DNA from: SZUA-38 sp965212525
Lineage (GTDB): Bacteria; Pseudomonadota; Gammaproteobacteria; Xanthomonadales; SZUA-38
Assembly (NCBI GenBank): GCA_965212525.1
Contig: CBDBVC010000030.1
Location: forward strand, 1-64,000
Direction: 5' to 3'
Length of the DNA: 64,000 bases
Under the pieces are notes generated by a model. The model searched no databases. It saw only the letters and a program-made list of their open reading frames with translations, and was not told the origin of the DNA. Position numbers and translations under genes: made by a program. Every line of letters starts with the position of its first letter. Within the stretch, counting starts at the first letter, position 1. This document shows positions 1-9,773 of the stretch, one piece after another.

Positions 1-126
1 ATAGATCCGCCCGACCGTGCGGCTGATGCCCCAGCGGCTGCCCATTTCGCCGAAATGGAGGACGAAGGTTTGGATCAGCGGTGGCAGCTTCATCGGTTCC
101 TGGGATTTCAAGAATTCCTGAAACAT
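1..126 (-). CDS. GbsR/MarR-family transcriptional regulator, N-terminal fragment
   Basis: The reverse strand encodes 42 codons from an ATG at 126 to the window edge. The peptide contains FGEMGSRWGISRTVGRIY, the signature of the GbsR branch of MarR-like winged-helix regulators, which usually has the form FGExGxRWGxxRTVGxIY near the N-terminus. Only the N-terminal arm and the start of the DNA-binding domain are present; the rest lies outside the window. It is transcribed away from the dihydropyrimidinase gene, with 253 bases between the two starts, so it may regulate that gene, but no operator is obvious. The family call rests on motif recognition; the ligand is unknown. Confidence 0.75.
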   Translation of the reverse strand, partial: MFQEFLKSQEPMKLPPLIQTFVLHFGEMGSRWGISRTVGRIY

Positions 127-379
127 GTAGAAGCGCTGCGGCCGTCGTCAAACCCGAGTCCCCAACTGCGACATTCCGAATCCGCATAGCTCGGATGGGC
201 GAGATGGCGACAGTCAACGGTTGCGTTAGGCAAATTAGAATGATTCTCGTGATCGCCGCCGAGGCTTGGCCGGCCGTCGACCTGCTCGGATTCCGTGCTA
301 GTCTCCTGCCTCAGACGCCGCGCCCCGGGCCCGGGGCGACCGCGGCCAGTCCTTTGCTCTTTCCAGCTCGGAGACCGCC
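127..379. other. Divergent intergenic region between regulator and hydantoinase genes
   Basis: This 253-base gap separates the two divergent starts. A possible -10 element TAGAAT lies at 236-241, without a convincing -35 at the usual distance. No long palindrome is visible. The only clear signal is the ribosome-binding site GGAG at 370-373, six bases before the ATG at 380. Confidence 0.4.
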
Positions 380-1834
380 ATGTCGACTGTGATCAAAGGG
401 GGAACCATCGTAACGGCCGACCGCAGCTGGGCCGCCGACGTCCTGATCGAGGGCGGGGTGATTACGGAGATCGGCGACGGGCTGTCCGGCAACACGGTGC
501 TGGACGCCGCCGGCTGCTATGTCATGCCGGGCGGGATCGACCCCCACACCCACATGGAAATGCCCTTCATGGGCACCCATTCCGCCGACAATTTCGAAAG
601 CGGGACGCGCGCCGGCCTGTCGGGCGGTACCACCATGATCGTCGACTTCTGCCTGGCGGCGCCGAACCAGTCGTTGCTGGAGGCGCTGGCGCAGTGGCGC
701 CAAAAGTCGTCCAACGCCTGCTCGGACTACTCCTACCACATGGCGGTGACCTGGTGGTCCGAGCAGGTGTTCAACGAGATGGCCGAGGTGGTCGACCGCG
801 GCATCAACACCTTCAAGCACTTCATGGCCTACAAGGGCGCCCTGATGGTCGACGACGACGAGATGTATGCGTCGTTCGGCCGCTGCGCCGCCCTTGGCGC
901 CATGCCGCTGGTGCACGCCGAGAACGGCGACGTCGTCGCCCATCTGCAGCAGAAATACATGGAGGAGGGCGTCACCGGCCCCGAGGGCCACGCCTATTCG
1001 CGGCCGCCGGAGGTCGAGGGCGAGGCGGCCAACCGGGCGATCATGATCGCCGACGTGGCCAGCGTGCCGCTGTACATCGTCCACGTGTCCTGCGAGCAGG
1101 CCCATGAGGCGATCCGCCGGGCGCGCCAGAAGGGCATGCGGGTGTTCGGCGAGCCGCTGATCCAGCACCTGGTCCTGGACGAGACCGAGTACCAGAACCA
1201 GGACTGGCTGCACGCCGCGCGCCGGGTGATGTCGCCGCCGTTCCGCGACCGCGGCCATCAGAACAGCCTGTGGGCCGGCCTGCAGGCCGGCAGCCTGCAG
1301 GTGGTCGCCACCGACCACTGCTCATTCACCACCGAGCAGAAGATGATGGGGGTGAACGACTTCACCAAGATCCCCAACGGCACCGGCGGGCTGGAGGACC
1401 GGATGCCGCTGTTGTGGACCCACGGGGTCGAGACCGGCCGGTTGACGCCGAACGAGTTCGTGGCGGCGACCTCGACCAACAGCGCCAAGATCCTGAACAT
1501 GTACCCGAAGAAGGGCGCGGTGGTGCCCGGCGCCGATGCCGACCTTGTGGTCTGGGACCCCAAAGCGACCAAGACGATCGCGGCGGCCCGGCAGCAATCG
1601 GTGATCGACTACAACGTCTTCGAGGGCATGACGGTGACCGGCCTGCCGCGCTTCACCCTGACCCGCGGCATGGTTGCGGTAGAGGAATCCACGATCAAGG
1701 CGGAGCCCGGCCATGGCGAGTTCGTGCCACGCGAGCCCTACCCGGCGGTCAATCGCGCCCTGTCCAAATGGAAGGAGCTGACTGCACCGCGCCGGGTCGA
1801 ACGCCGGGCGGAGAACATCCCGGCCGGGGTGTGA
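380..1834 (+). CDS. hydA: Dihydropyrimidinase / D-hydantoinase
   Basis: A 484-residue cyclic amidohydrolase of the amidohydrolase superfamily, which opens the 5,6-dihydropyrimidine or hydantoin ring in reductive pyrimidine degradation; cytosolic. The metal-binding pattern is complete: DPHTH (H56, H58), the lysine expected to be carboxylated in FMAYKG (K152), LVHAENGD (H179), IVHVS (H235) and ATDHC (D312). Length fits the family (about 460-490). GGAG at 370-373 supports the ATG start. The neighbouring NMT1/THI5-type importer on the other strand resembles pyrimidine-uptake systems that sit near this enzyme in Alphaproteobacteria, so pyrimidine or pyrimidine-like substrate use is inferred. Function as a hydantoinase cannot be separated from dihydropyrimidinase by sequence alone. 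Confidence 0.9.
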   Translation: MSTVIKGGTIVTADRSWAADVLIEGGVITEIGDGLSGNTVLDAAGCYVMPGGIDPHTHMEMPFMGTHSADNFESGTRAGLSGGTTMIVDFCLAAPNQSLLEALAQWRQKSSNACSDYSYHMAVTWWSEQVFNEMAEVVDRGINTFKHFMAYKGALMVDDDEMYASFGRCAALGAMPLVHAENGDVVAHLQQKYMEEGVTGPEGHAYSRPPEVEGEAANRAIMIADVASVPLYIVHVSCEQAHEAIRRARQKGMRVFGEPLIQHLVLDETEYQNQDWLHAARRVMSPPFRDRGHQNSLWAGLQAGSLQVVATDHCSFTTEQKMMGVNDFTKIPNGTGGLEDRMPLLWTHGVETGRLTPNEFVAATSTNSAKILNMYPKKGAVVPGADADLVVWDPKATKTIAAARQQSVIDYNVFEGMTVTGLPRFTLTRGMVAVEESTIKAEPGHGEFVPREPYPAVNRALSKWKELTAPRRVERRAENIPAGV

Positions 1835-1874
1835 GGCGCGGATAGGAGCGAAGCGGACCGGCGCAACCGCCGCT

Positions 1875-2426
1875 CTACGACCCTGGCGTGCCGGTGTCGT
1901 CGGCGCCGGTCGGGCCGTTGGTCGAAGCCGGCGTCTCGTCGCCGGTGCCGGTCGTGTCGTCGGACGTTGCGATCGCAGCCAGCCCAGCGGCCGCAAGACC
2001 TGTCGCGGCGGCATGATGCGACGCCTTTGACTCGCCGTCCTTCGTCTCCGCTTCGGCGTCATGGCGCAAGGTGCGCAGCATCCGCTCCGGCTCCAGGTTG
2101 CGCAGGTCGCCGGACGGGCCGGGCTGCCGATCCTGGCTCTTCGGCAGGCTGGCGATATAGATGAGGATGCCCACAGACATCACGATCAACAGAACGGCGC
2201 CGGCAACCATGTTGCCCCACGCGCCGACGAGTGCGGCTGACGCACCGCCGATCAACGAAAACAACAGGATCGACGGCGGCAGCGACGGTGCCCGATTGTG
2301 GATTCTGGGCCGGCTTCCGGTTCTACTCCGGCGCCGTAGCGGGCGCCGTTTGGCACCGCATCGCACGGCCTTTCCGAAGGCGGCTGGACACTTGCTTCTG
2401 AGAACGCGGTCGGTCGCTGTGCTCAT
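1875..2426 (-). CDS. Hypothetical protein with two transmembrane helices
   Basis: No family recognised. From the ATG at 2426, preceded by a strong GGAAGGAAGAG ribosome-binding site, the protein is 183 residues. The first 50 residues are rich in Arg and Lys, two hydrophobic segments follow at about 53-68 and 72-93, and the C-terminal half is hydrophilic, ending in a low-complexity Thr/Gly/Asp/Ala tail. A longer reading from an ATG at 2465 adds 13 residues and has a weaker start. The gene is downstream of the RND pump on the same strand, but 250 bases away, so co-transcription is doubtful. The good start signal is the main support. Confidence 0.45.
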   Translation of the reverse strand: MSTATDRVLRSKCPAAFGKAVRCGAKRRPLRRRSRTGSRPRIHNRAPSLPPSILLFSLIGGASAALVGAWGNMVAGAVLLIVMSVGILIYIASLPKSQDRQPGPSGDLRNLEPERMLRTLRHDAEAETKDGESKASHHAAATGLAAAGLAAIATSDDTTGTGDETPASTNGPTGADDTGTPGS

Positions 2427-2676
2427 GGCTCTTCCTTCCGGGATCGCTTGACGTGACATCGACAACAGCGTGTCGATGAACGCTCCCTGCGCTTGACTTG
2501 CGCCTTTGCCTGGACCTCAGCTGTTTGGTTCCTGATGTTGGCCGGACAATAGACCAACGTCATCTGCGCAGCCTGTGACCGGCCGCACATGATTTGACGA
2601 TTCGTCGCAGATTTTCAGCGAGATAGCGTTTGCCGAGCCTCGATGGGTCTCTTGCGCGCGGGAAATGGGCGGGCGC

Positions 2677-5600
2677 TCAGGTATGGCCCGAGACGCCGGG
2701 TGTTCCTTCCTGGCGTTTCGATCCTTGCGGCAAGGGTGGGGTGGCCGGTTCCTCGCCGAAGGAGCGCGTCTCCAACCAGTCTTCCACGTCGACGAAGTCG
2801 AAGTAGATCGCCAGGGCGCTGGGCAGGACGAAGATGACGAGGAGCGTCGACGACAGCAGGCCAAAGGCCACCGCAACGACGAGCGGCACCATGGACTGTG
2901 CCTGCGGGCTGGTCTCGAGGATGATCGGCAGCAGGCCGACAAACGTGGTCGAGAAGGATAGCAACACCGGGCGGAAGCGGTGGCTGACCGCGTCCACAGC
3001 GGCATTGATGGTGCCGCGCTTGCCGACCTCCATCTCGAAGAAGGTCAGAAATAGGATCGCATTGTTCACGACAATCCCGGCCAGCGAGGCGAAGCCGATG
3101 AAGCTCGGCATCGCCAGGTCGATCCCCAACGCCATGTGTCCCAGCACCGTCCCGACCATGGCAAACGGGATCGAGAGCATGACGATCAGGGGCAGGCTAT
3201 AGCTGCGGAACTGGTAGGCGAGGATCAGGTAGACGCCGAAAAAGCCGAGCAGCAGGGCGGCAAAGATCGAGTTCTGCGTTTCCTGTTGCGCCTCCGTGGC
3301 GCCGCCGATTCCGATCTGCACCTGCGGAAAGGCCTCCAGAAGGCTCGGCCCCAGCTCCTCGGTCACCACGTTGGAGATCGCGGTGGAGGTTGTGACATCA
3401 CGGTCGATCCGGCCGATGATCCGGGCAATGGCCGCGCCGTTCTGGCGGGTGATCTGAGGGTAGCTGACGGTGAGGGCGATGTCGGCGACGGCGCTTAGCT
3501 CCGCCTGCCGGCCATCGCCGAGGCGGACCGGATAGGCTTCCAGCTCGGAGATGCTCAAGACCGTATCACCAAGCTCCACCCACACCGTGCGATTGGTGAA
3601 GCCGTCGCGGAACCGGTCCGTTTCGGAGCCGGAGAAGGCCGATCGGAGCTGGCCCGCCAGGTCCTGCGGCGTCAGCCCGGCCGCATAGCCGAATTCGTTG
3701 AGGCTCAGGCGGATCTCGGGGCGGCGGCCGGTGAAATCGCGGTAGGCATCGACGACATCGTCCCGGGCGAGCAAGAGCCGGTAGAGCTCCGCCGTCGCCT
3801 GCTCCAAGGCTTCGAGGTCGCGCGACGAGAGCTGTACATCCAGATCGCTGCCGCCGGGGCTGCTGCTTGTCTGGACGAAGCTGCTCTGCATCATGTCCGG
3901 TATCGGGCCGGCGGCGTCCTGCCACGCGTCGAGGACATCGTCGGCAGCGACGTTCCGCTCGGTACTCGGCAACAGATCGACCGTGACCGTCGCCGCGTTG
4001 GCGCCGGGCCCCTTGACGTCGGCATTGGTGGCGTAGCGCACCAGCACGCGTTCGACGAGGGGCTGGCCGCCGTCGGTTTCCGGGGTGAACGCCGCGTCCA
4101 CGTCGTCCAGGGCGGCGAGCAGGCGCGCAACCACGGTTTCGGTCCGCTCAAGCGGCGTTCCGCTGTCGAGGGCGATGCGCGCTTCGATAGTGTCGGCCTC
4201 GACCGTTGGGAAACCGATCACCTTGACGGCGCCCGACGCGATCAGACCGACCGTGACGATCAGGATCGCGAAGACGGACCCGACGGTGAGGTAGCGCCAG
4301 GCCACCAGCCATCGCACGGCGGGCAACACGACCCGTTCTTTCACGGCCTCGCTCAGCCGCGGCGCAAGCCGGCGCGCGTTGCGCTCGGGATCGAGGGTGA
4401 CGTGGGACAGGTGGTTCGGCAGGATCAGAAAGGCTTCCACCAGGCTGACGGCCATCGTGACCAACAGCACGATGGGCACGGCCAGCAGGATCCGTCCCAT
4501 CTCGCCCGACAAGAACATCAAAGGGGCGAAGACGCAGGCGGTCGTCAGGAAGGACGAGAGCACGCCCGGCATGACTTCGCGTACGCCCCGGATCGACGCC
4601 TCCTTTAGTGAGACCCGGCCGCGCCACTTGGCGATGTTGTCGGCGATGACGATGGAGTCGTCCATGATCAGCCCGACCGCCATCAGCAGGGCGATCAGCG
4701 ACACCATGTTGATCGTCACGCCGAGCGCCTGCAGCACGAAGATCCCGCCGAGGAACGAGACGGGCAGCGCCATCGAGATCCAGAACGCTTCGCGCAGCGA
4801 GAAGAACAGGCTCATCACCAGAAAGACGAAGACGAGCCCATAGCCGGTGTTGCCCAGCACCAGGTTGATCCGCTCGCTGATGTTCTGCGTCGAATCGTTG
4901 ATAACGGTGATCGCGAAGGGCTCGGGCAGGCGGTCGCGTTCGGCCGCGATCAGGGCTTCGACCTGGGCGAAGGCTTCGATGGCGTCATCGTCGCGGTTCT
5001 TCGAAACCTGAATGATCGCCGCCCGTTGCCCGTCGATGAAGGATGTCAGCTCGGGCGCCGACGGGGCGAGCGCTACCGTTCCAAGGTCCCGGAGCCGGAC
5101 GAACCCGCCCGCATCCGTCTGCACGACCACCAGGTCCTCCAGATCGGTGATGCTCCGCCGCGCGTCGGCGTATCTGAGCGTCACGTCGCGTTGCCGCGTC
5201 TCCACCGTGCCGAGCGGTTGGCGCAGGCTGCGCGCGGCGATCGCGTCGCTCACATCCTGGGCACTCAGTCCGTATTGGCGTAGCGCGCGCTGGTCGAACG
5301 TGACGCGGAACTCGTTGTCGCTGATCCCCGACACCGTGGCGTCCGAGACCATGGGCAGCGCCGAAAGTGCCGCTGCGAGCTCGTCCGCATAGCGCAGCAG
5401 CCCGTCGGGGCGGTCGACGCCCGAGACGGCGAGCAGGGCGATCTGCTCGGTCTGCGCCGCGATCGAGACGATGGGTTCCTCGGCCTCGGCCGGAAGGTCG
5501 TTCAGGCCCAGGACGGTCGACAGGATGTCATTGTAGAATTGCGTGATGTCGCCGCTCTCGGACATCGTCAGGGTCGCGGTGGCGGCACCGTCGGTCGACA

Positions 5601-5841
5601 CGCATTCCAGTTCGTCGAGTGCCGTGATGGCATCGAGCGCCTCGTCTAGCTCCTGGCAGACATCCTCATCGACGTCGACGGCCGAGGCGCCGGTGTAGAT
5701 CACGCCGACGGTGACGCGGGAGGGCGTGAACTCGGGAAAGGTCTCCCGCTCCATGGCCGAGACTACGGACAGGCCGAGCAGGACCGCCGTGATCATCATC
5801 AGGTTCGCCGCATTCGGATGCCGGACGAAGTAGGCGATCAT
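2677..5841 (-). CDS. RND efflux transporter, inner-membrane permease subunit
   Basis: A 1,054-residue AcrB/MexB-type (HAE1-like) permease that would expel hydrophobic compounds using the proton gradient. It begins with the usual short cytoplasmic start and TM1 (about residues 12-30), has a large periplasmic porter region, a second half repeating the same plan, and the TM4 sequence GLIMDDSIVIADN in which the paired aspartates of the proton relay are kept. The periplasmic segment carries FNN-like sequences weakly and the C-terminal tail after FVDVEDWLETR is short and hydrophilic. It starts 11 bases after the stop of the adaptor gene, so the two form an operon. No outer-membrane TolC-type gene is adjacent, as is common for this subgroup. 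Substrate is unknown. Confidence 0.92.
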   Translation of the reverse strand: MIAYFVRHPNAANLMMITAVLLGLSVVSAMERETFPEFTPSRVTVGVIYTGASAVDVDEDVCQELDEALDAITALDELECVSTDGAATATLTMSESGDITQFYNDILSTVLGLNDLPAEAEEPIVSIAAQTEQIALLAVSGVDRPDGLLRYADELAAALSALPMVSDATVSGISDNEFRVTFDQRALRQYGLSAQDVSDAIAARSLRQPLGTVETRQRDVTLRYADARRSITDLEDLVVVQTDAGGFVRLRDLGTVALAPSAPELTSFIDGQRAAIIQVSKNRDDDAIEAFAQVEALIAAERDRLPEPFAITVINDSTQNISERINLVLGNTGYGLVFVFLVMSLFFSLREAFWISMALPVSFLGGIFVLQALGVTINMVSLIALLMAVGLIMDDSIVIADNIAKWRGRVSLKEASIRGVREVMPGVLSSFLTTACVFAPLMFLSGEMGRILLAVPIVLLVTMAVSLVEAFLILPNHLSHVTLDPERNARRLAPRLSEAVKERVVLPAVRWLVAWRYLTVGSVFAILIVTVGLIASGAVKVIGFPTVEADTIEARIALDSGTPLERTETVVARLLAALDDVDAAFTPETDGGQPLVERVLVRYATNADVKGPGANAATVTVDLLPSTERNVAADDVLDAWQDAAGPIPDMMQSSFVQTSSSPGGSDLDVQLSSRDLEALEQATAELYRLLLARDDVVDAYRDFTGRRPEIRLSLNEFGYAAGLTPQDLAGQLRSAFSGSETDRFRDGFTNRTVWVELGDTVLSISELEAYPVRLGDGRQAELSAVADIALTVSYPQITRQNGAAIARIIGRIDRDVTTSTAISNVVTEELGPSLLEAFPQVQIGIGGATEAQQETQNSIFAALLLGFFGVYLILAYQFRSYSLPLIVMLSIPFAMVGTVLGHMALGIDLAMPSFIGFASLAGIVVNNAILFLTFFEMEVGKRGTINAAVDAVSHRFRPVLLSFSTTFVGLLPIILETSPQAQSMVPLVVAVAFGLLSSTLLVIFVLPSALAIYFDFVDVEDWLETRSFGEEPATPPLPQGSKRQEGTPGVSGHT

Positions 5842-5852
5842 GGCGCGCGCCC

Positions 5853-7202
5853 TCAGTTCGTCGTCGGGTCGTCGTAGACGGGCTCCAGCGCCATGCCGAT
5901 GACGGCGGGGTGCGGGTCGGAAAGCACGACGACGTCTCCCGACGACAGCCCCTCAGAGACGATCGCCCTGTCGTCGATGATGGCCGTGGTGCGGATCGGT
6001 CGCCGTTGCAGAGTCTCGTCGGCATCCATGACATAGACGAACGACTCCCCATCGGCGTCCGCCCAGAGCGCAGAGCGGTCAACCATCAACACGTCTCTCG
6101 GCGCCGTGGCCACCAGCTGCACTTCGACGAAGCTGCCCATGGTCAGCGGGGGGCGGCTTGCGGCGGGATCCGGGCGGTCCGGGTTGTCCACGCGGACCAC
6201 CAGCCCGATCGTCCCGGTCGTCTGGTCGACGGTGCCGGTGTGGCGGCTGAGTGTTGCGGGCCAAACGAAATGGTGGTGGTGGTCGGTCCGGTGCACGGTT
6301 GCCTGAAGATCGAACCGGCGCAGCAGCTCGAAGGCTGAGGCGGCATCGTCCCGCTCGAACGCGTCGCCAAAGCCGTCTGGCAACAGGGCGCGGAGGATCG
6401 TGCCGAAGGCGCCCGGCTGGACTTCGGCCACAATCTCGGCCGCTGCCAAGTCTTCGACCGTCAACAGCCAGTCGCCGGGTCGGACGTATTCGCCGACGGA
6501 CAGATCCTGGTCGGTCACCCGGCCTCGGAACGGCGCCCTGATGGTGGTGTTTTCCAGGGCGCGCTCCGCCTCCTCAAGCTCCACCTCGCGCGTTTGGATG
6601 GTGGAGCGGGCCGAGATGCGCTGCACCGGATAGAGGGCCATCTGGTTTTCGAGATCGAGCACCTGCCGTCGTTGGTTCAAGAGCTCGCGATGGGCCTCTT
6701 CCAGCGATGCCTGGGAAATCGTGCCCCTTCCCGCCAGGACCTGTTGGCGGTCAAACTGGGCCTGCAGAAACGCTTCGATCTCGCGCTCAACGGCCAACAG
6801 GGCCTGCGTGTTTTCCTCCTGAGCGTTCATCTCCGTCAGGTCCGCCTGCGCGCTTGCCAGATTGGCTTCGGCCGTTGCTTGCGCGATCTCGTAGTCACGG
6901 GCGTCGACGCTGATCAGGGGCGTGCCCTCGGCCACGACCGCGCCGACGGCCAGATCCTCGACCAGTTCCACGATGCGCCCGTCCACCTGCGAGATCGCTT
7001 GCCACTCGCGCACCGGCGCAACCCGGCCGAAGCCGGAGATGCGCGCCACGAACGGCTCGGGTGCCACCGCCGCCACACGGACGGGCGCTGGAGCCGGCGC
7101 CGTCGGCGGCCCCGTGTCGTCGGTCGATGGACGTGTCTGGACGACGAACAGACCGACACCGACCAGAACGGGTGGGACGAGGAGGAGCCTACGCCAGTCC
7201 AT
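5853..7202 (-). CDS. RND efflux periplasmic adaptor subunit (HlyD/MFP family)
   Basis: A 449-residue membrane-fusion protein linking the RND permease downstream to an outer-membrane channel. Residues 6-20 form an N-terminal hydrophobic anchor, followed by a Pro/Ala-rich linker, a lipoyl/barrel-sandwich half (about 75-105), a long alpha-helical hairpin region rich in Ala, Gln and Glu (about 110-215), the second lipoyl half containing TTIRAPFRGRV, and a C-terminal beta-barrel and membrane-proximal domain ending in SSGDVVVLSDPHP. Order and length are typical. A stretch around 285-295 includes HRTDHHHHF, an unusual histidine run inside the beta-barrel domain that could bind metal but may be incidental. 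Confidence 0.9.
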   Translation of the reverse strand: MDWRRLLLVPPVLVGVGLFVVQTRPSTDDTGPPTAPAPAPVRVAAVAPEPFVARISGFGRVAPVREWQAISQVDGRIVELVEDLAVGAVVAEGTPLISVDARDYEIAQATAEANLASAQADLTEMNAQEENTQALLAVEREIEAFLQAQFDRQQVLAGRGTISQASLEEAHRELLNQRRQVLDLENQMALYPVQRISARSTIQTREVELEEAERALENTTIRAPFRGRVTDQDLSVGEYVRPGDWLLTVEDLAAAEIVAEVQPGAFGTILRALLPDGFGDAFERDDAASAFELLRRFDLQATVHRTDHHHHFVWPATLSRHTGTVDQTTGTIGLVVRVDNPDRPDPAASRPPLTMGSFVEVQLVATAPRDVLMVDRSALWADADGESFVYVMDADETLQRRPIRTTAIIDDRAIVSEGLSSGDVVVLSDPHPAVIGMALEPVYDDPTTN

Positions 7203-7596
7203 GCCGGTCGCTCTCGGTCTCGGTTAGAAATGGGCGTGCGGGTCGGTGTCGGCCGACGTGAACCTCGTCGCCGGGACCATGTCCGGGGCCTTGATCTGCC
7301 TCATCTTTTTCGATCTCGATCGTGAGGGGCGTTGCGGGCGGGCTGACGATCCGGTTGCCGCCGCCGCCCCGTTGAGCGGCGGGCGGCGGCAGTCCCCGTC
7401 ACGCCATCACGCGCTTGAACGGCCCTGGCCCCGGAGTCCGTCGCGGACCGGCCTGAAATAATCGAAGAAAAATGATGCCGCGCCTGCCGGTCGATGGTCG
7501 ACGCTCGGACGGCGCGTACGTCAATGGTGCCGGCGGCGGCGAGGCTCCGTGAGGAACCCCGCCGCCGGATCGGTTAGGAAAGTCCTTGGACCGCCG
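7203..7596. other. 394-base gap between RND operon and ABC importer operon
   Basis: No convincing gene is present. A GC-rich hairpin with a 10-base-pair stem (7360-7369 with 7381-7390) lies near the middle, lacking a T-tract, so it is at best a weak transcription or RNA-stability element. Both flanking operons read leftwards, so this stretch should contain the end of the ABC transcript and the promoter of the RND adaptor gene. Confidence 0.4.
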
Positions 7597-8610
7597 TTAC
7601 TGGCCCATGCCCTGTTCCCAGACCGCATGGGTCCAGGCGCCCTCCGGGACCTCGGTGATGACCGGATCGCTATCGCCGCTCATCAGGACCTCGACCGTGC
7701 GGTCGAACGCCACCGGGTCGAGCCAGCCGAGACGGTCCGATGGGGCCGTGATCAGCGTGGCGATGTTGACCATCTGGCGGATCTGCACGTCTTCGGTGGC
7801 CGCCCCGGCCAAATCGGACTCCACCACGATCATCGCCGCTTCCTGGACGTTGTCGGCGGCGTACTCCCAGCCCCGTGCCGATGCGGCGATGAACCGGGCC
7901 AGCCGATCGACGTATTCCGGGTCCGTGAGGTCGTCCTCGAGCGCGTAGAGCCCGTCCTCCAGCGTTGCAACCCCTTGGTCCTCATAGAAGAAGGTGACGA
8001 GTTCGTCTTCGGGAAGGCCGGCATCCACGATCTGCCAATACTCGTTGTAGATCATCGTGGAGATGCAGGACGCCTGGTTCTGCAACAGCGGGTCGACGTT
8101 GAAGCCCTGGCGCAGCACCTCCACATCCGCGTCCGGGCCGCTGGTCGACAGGCCGAGCCGGCTCATCCACGACAGGAAGGGATACTCGTTGCCGGCGAAC
8201 CAGACGCCGAGCGTGTGGCCGGCGAAGTCCTCAGGCGCTTCGATGCCGCTGTCGGCGCGGCAGGTCAGCATCATGCCCGACCGGTTGAAGAACTGGGCGA
8301 CGTTGACCAGGGGCACGCCGCGTTCGCGCGCGGCCAGCGCCGCCGGCATCCATTCGATGATGACGTCGGCGCCGCCGGCCGCGATCACCTGGGGCGGCGC
8401 GATGTCGGGGCCGCCGGGCAGGATGGTGACGTCCAAGCCGGCATCCTCGTAGAACCCCTGCTCAAGGGCCACGTAGTAGCCGGCAAACTGGGCCTGGGTG
8501 ACCCATTTGAGCTGGATCGTGAAGGGATCGTCGGCGTGGGCCGAAAACGACGCCAGCATCGCGGTCATGCCGGCGGTCGCCAGCAGGGCACGGGTCCCGG
8601 ATCGAGTCAT
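7597..8610 (-). CDS. ABC transporter substrate-binding protein, NMT1/THI5 type
   Basis: A 337-residue periplasmic binding protein. A signal peptide ends near residue 26 (SFSAHA before DD). The motif FTIQLKWVTQAQFAGYYVALEQGFYEDAGLDV is characteristic of NMT1/THI5-like proteins that bind thiamine pyrimidine precursors or related heterocycles. AAGGTGG precedes the ATG. It follows the permease gene by 27 bases and would deliver ligand to it. The nearby dihydropyrimidinase suggests a pyrimidine ligand, which is inference only. Confidence 0.87.
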   Translation of the reverse strand: MTRSGTRALLATAGMTAMLASFSAHADDPFTIQLKWVTQAQFAGYYVALEQGFYEDAGLDVTILPGGPDIAPPQVIAAGGADVIIEWMPAALAARERGVPLVNVAQFFNRSGMMLTCRADSGIEAPEDFAGHTLGVWFAGNEYPFLSWMSRLGLSTSGPDADVEVLRQGFNVDPLLQNQASCISTMIYNEYWQIVDAGLPEDELVTFFYEDQGVATLEDGLYALEDDLTDPEYVDRLARFIAASARGWEYAADNVQEAAMIVVESDLAGAATEDVQIRQMVNIATLITAPSDRLGWLDPVAFDRTVEVLMSGDSDPVITEVPEGAWTHAVWEQGMGQ

Positions 8611-8637
8611 TGTCCACCTTACCTGTTCGTTTATCGG

Positions 8638-9759
8638 TCAATTCTTCGTTGCGCGCTGGGAGGGATGCCAGAACGTCGTCATCCTTTCCAGCAGGACCAG
8701 CATGCCATAAGAGGCGGAGCCGGCAATCGCCGCGACGACGATCGTCGCCCACACCTTGTCGACATTGAGCCGGGCCACCTCCGTCGAGATGCGGAAACCC
8801 ATGCCGTAGATCGGCGTCCCGAAGAACTCGGCCACGATGGCGCCGATCAGCGCCAGCGTGGAGCACAGCTTCAGCGCGTTGAGCACGTAGGGCAGGGCGG
8901 CCGGCAGACGCAGCTTGGCCAGCGTCTGCCAGTAGCCGGCGCCATAGGACCGCATCAGGTCGCGCTCCATGGCCGCGGTCGCCTGCAGCCCGGCCGTCGT
9001 GTTCACCAGCGTCGGGAAGAAGGTCATGATCACGACGACCGCGGCCTTGGAATGCCAGTCGAAGCCGAACCACATGACCATGATCGGCGCGATCCCGACG
9101 ATCGGCATGGCGCTGACCAGGCTGCCGAGCGGCAGCAGGCCGCGCTGGAGGAAGGGAGACCGGTCGATGGCCACGGCGACCGCGACGCCGCTGCCGCAGC
9201 CGATCAGGAACCCGGGCACGGCCGAGCGGATGAAGGTCTGGTGGAAGTCGACCCAGAGGGTCGGCAGGTCGGCCACGAAGGTCGCGAAAATGACGCTGGG
9301 CGCCGGTAGCAGGATCCCGGGCACGTCGAAGCCGACGGCCAGCACCTCCCACAGGAAGATCAGCAGGCCACCGAAGATCAGCGGGATGACGACGTGCCAC
9401 ACGCGCTCCCGCCGCGGCGCCAGCAGCCCCATGGTCCGCCACAGCAGCACCGCGATCGCCGCGATCACGATCCACGACGCCGCGCCGCCGGCGCCATAGA
9501 CCAGCCCGTCGTCGAGCCGGACGAGCAGCAGCATCCCCAGCATAAAGGCGCTGGAGCCGATCAGCGCCGCGCGCAGGGCGCCGTCCGGAGCACCCGCTGC
9601 GCCGCGGAGGCCGACCCCCAACGCAGCGGCCAGCGGTGCGACGATCGCCACGGCTCCTTGCCAGGTCTCCGCCACCAGCGACACCGGCTGATCCGCGATC
9701 GCGCCGGCCGGGCCGAAGAACAGCAGCAGCCCCAAGCCGACGCCGAACAGGCCAGCCAT
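8638..9759 (-). CDS. ABC transporter permease with extra N-terminal membrane domain
   Basis: The start at 9759 is chosen because GGCAGGT lies just before it and because upstream in-frame sequence overlaps the preceding permease. The 373-residue protein begins with about four hydrophobic segments (residues 1-140) that are not part of the standard permease fold, followed by a SsuC/TauC-like permease domain with the EAA-type loop SYGAGYWQTLAKLRLPAALP. This loop contacts the ATPase, whose gene is not in the window. It lies 14 bases after the stop of the other permease gene, in the same operon as the binding protein. Two different permeases imply a heterodimeric channel. Confidence 0.85.
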   Translation of the reverse strand: MAGLFGVGLGLLLFFGPAGAIADQPVSLVAETWQGAVAIVAPLAAALGVGLRGAAGAPDGALRAALIGSSAFMLGMLLLVRLDDGLVYGAGGAASWIVIAAIAVLLWRTMGLLAPRRERVWHVVIPLIFGGLLIFLWEVLAVGFDVPGILLPAPSVIFATFVADLPTLWVDFHQTFIRSAVPGFLIGCGSGVAVAVAIDRSPFLQRGLLPLGSLVSAMPIVGIAPIMVMWFGFDWHSKAAVVVIMTFFPTLVNTTAGLQATAAMERDLMRSYGAGYWQTLAKLRLPAALPYVLNALKLCSTLALIGAIVAEFFGTPIYGMGFRISTEVARLNVDKVWATIVVAAIAGSASYGMLVLLERMTTFWHPSQRATKN

Positions 9760-9773
9760 ACCTGCCGCCGGGG

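Noticed and set aside
311..1318. 335-codon minus-strand frame opposite the dihydropyrimidinase
   Set aside because: Shadow of a gene whose metal ligands are all present; typical of high-GC antisense frames.
7360..7390. Terminator for the ABC importer operon
   Set aside because: The hairpin is strong but lacks a T-tract on either strand; kept only as part of the gap description.
7549..9309. 586-codon plus-strand open frame opposite the ABC importer genes
   Set aside because: It is the antisense of the binding protein and permease; composition is rich in Arg, Gly and His as expected of a shadow frame and has no start signal or family motif.
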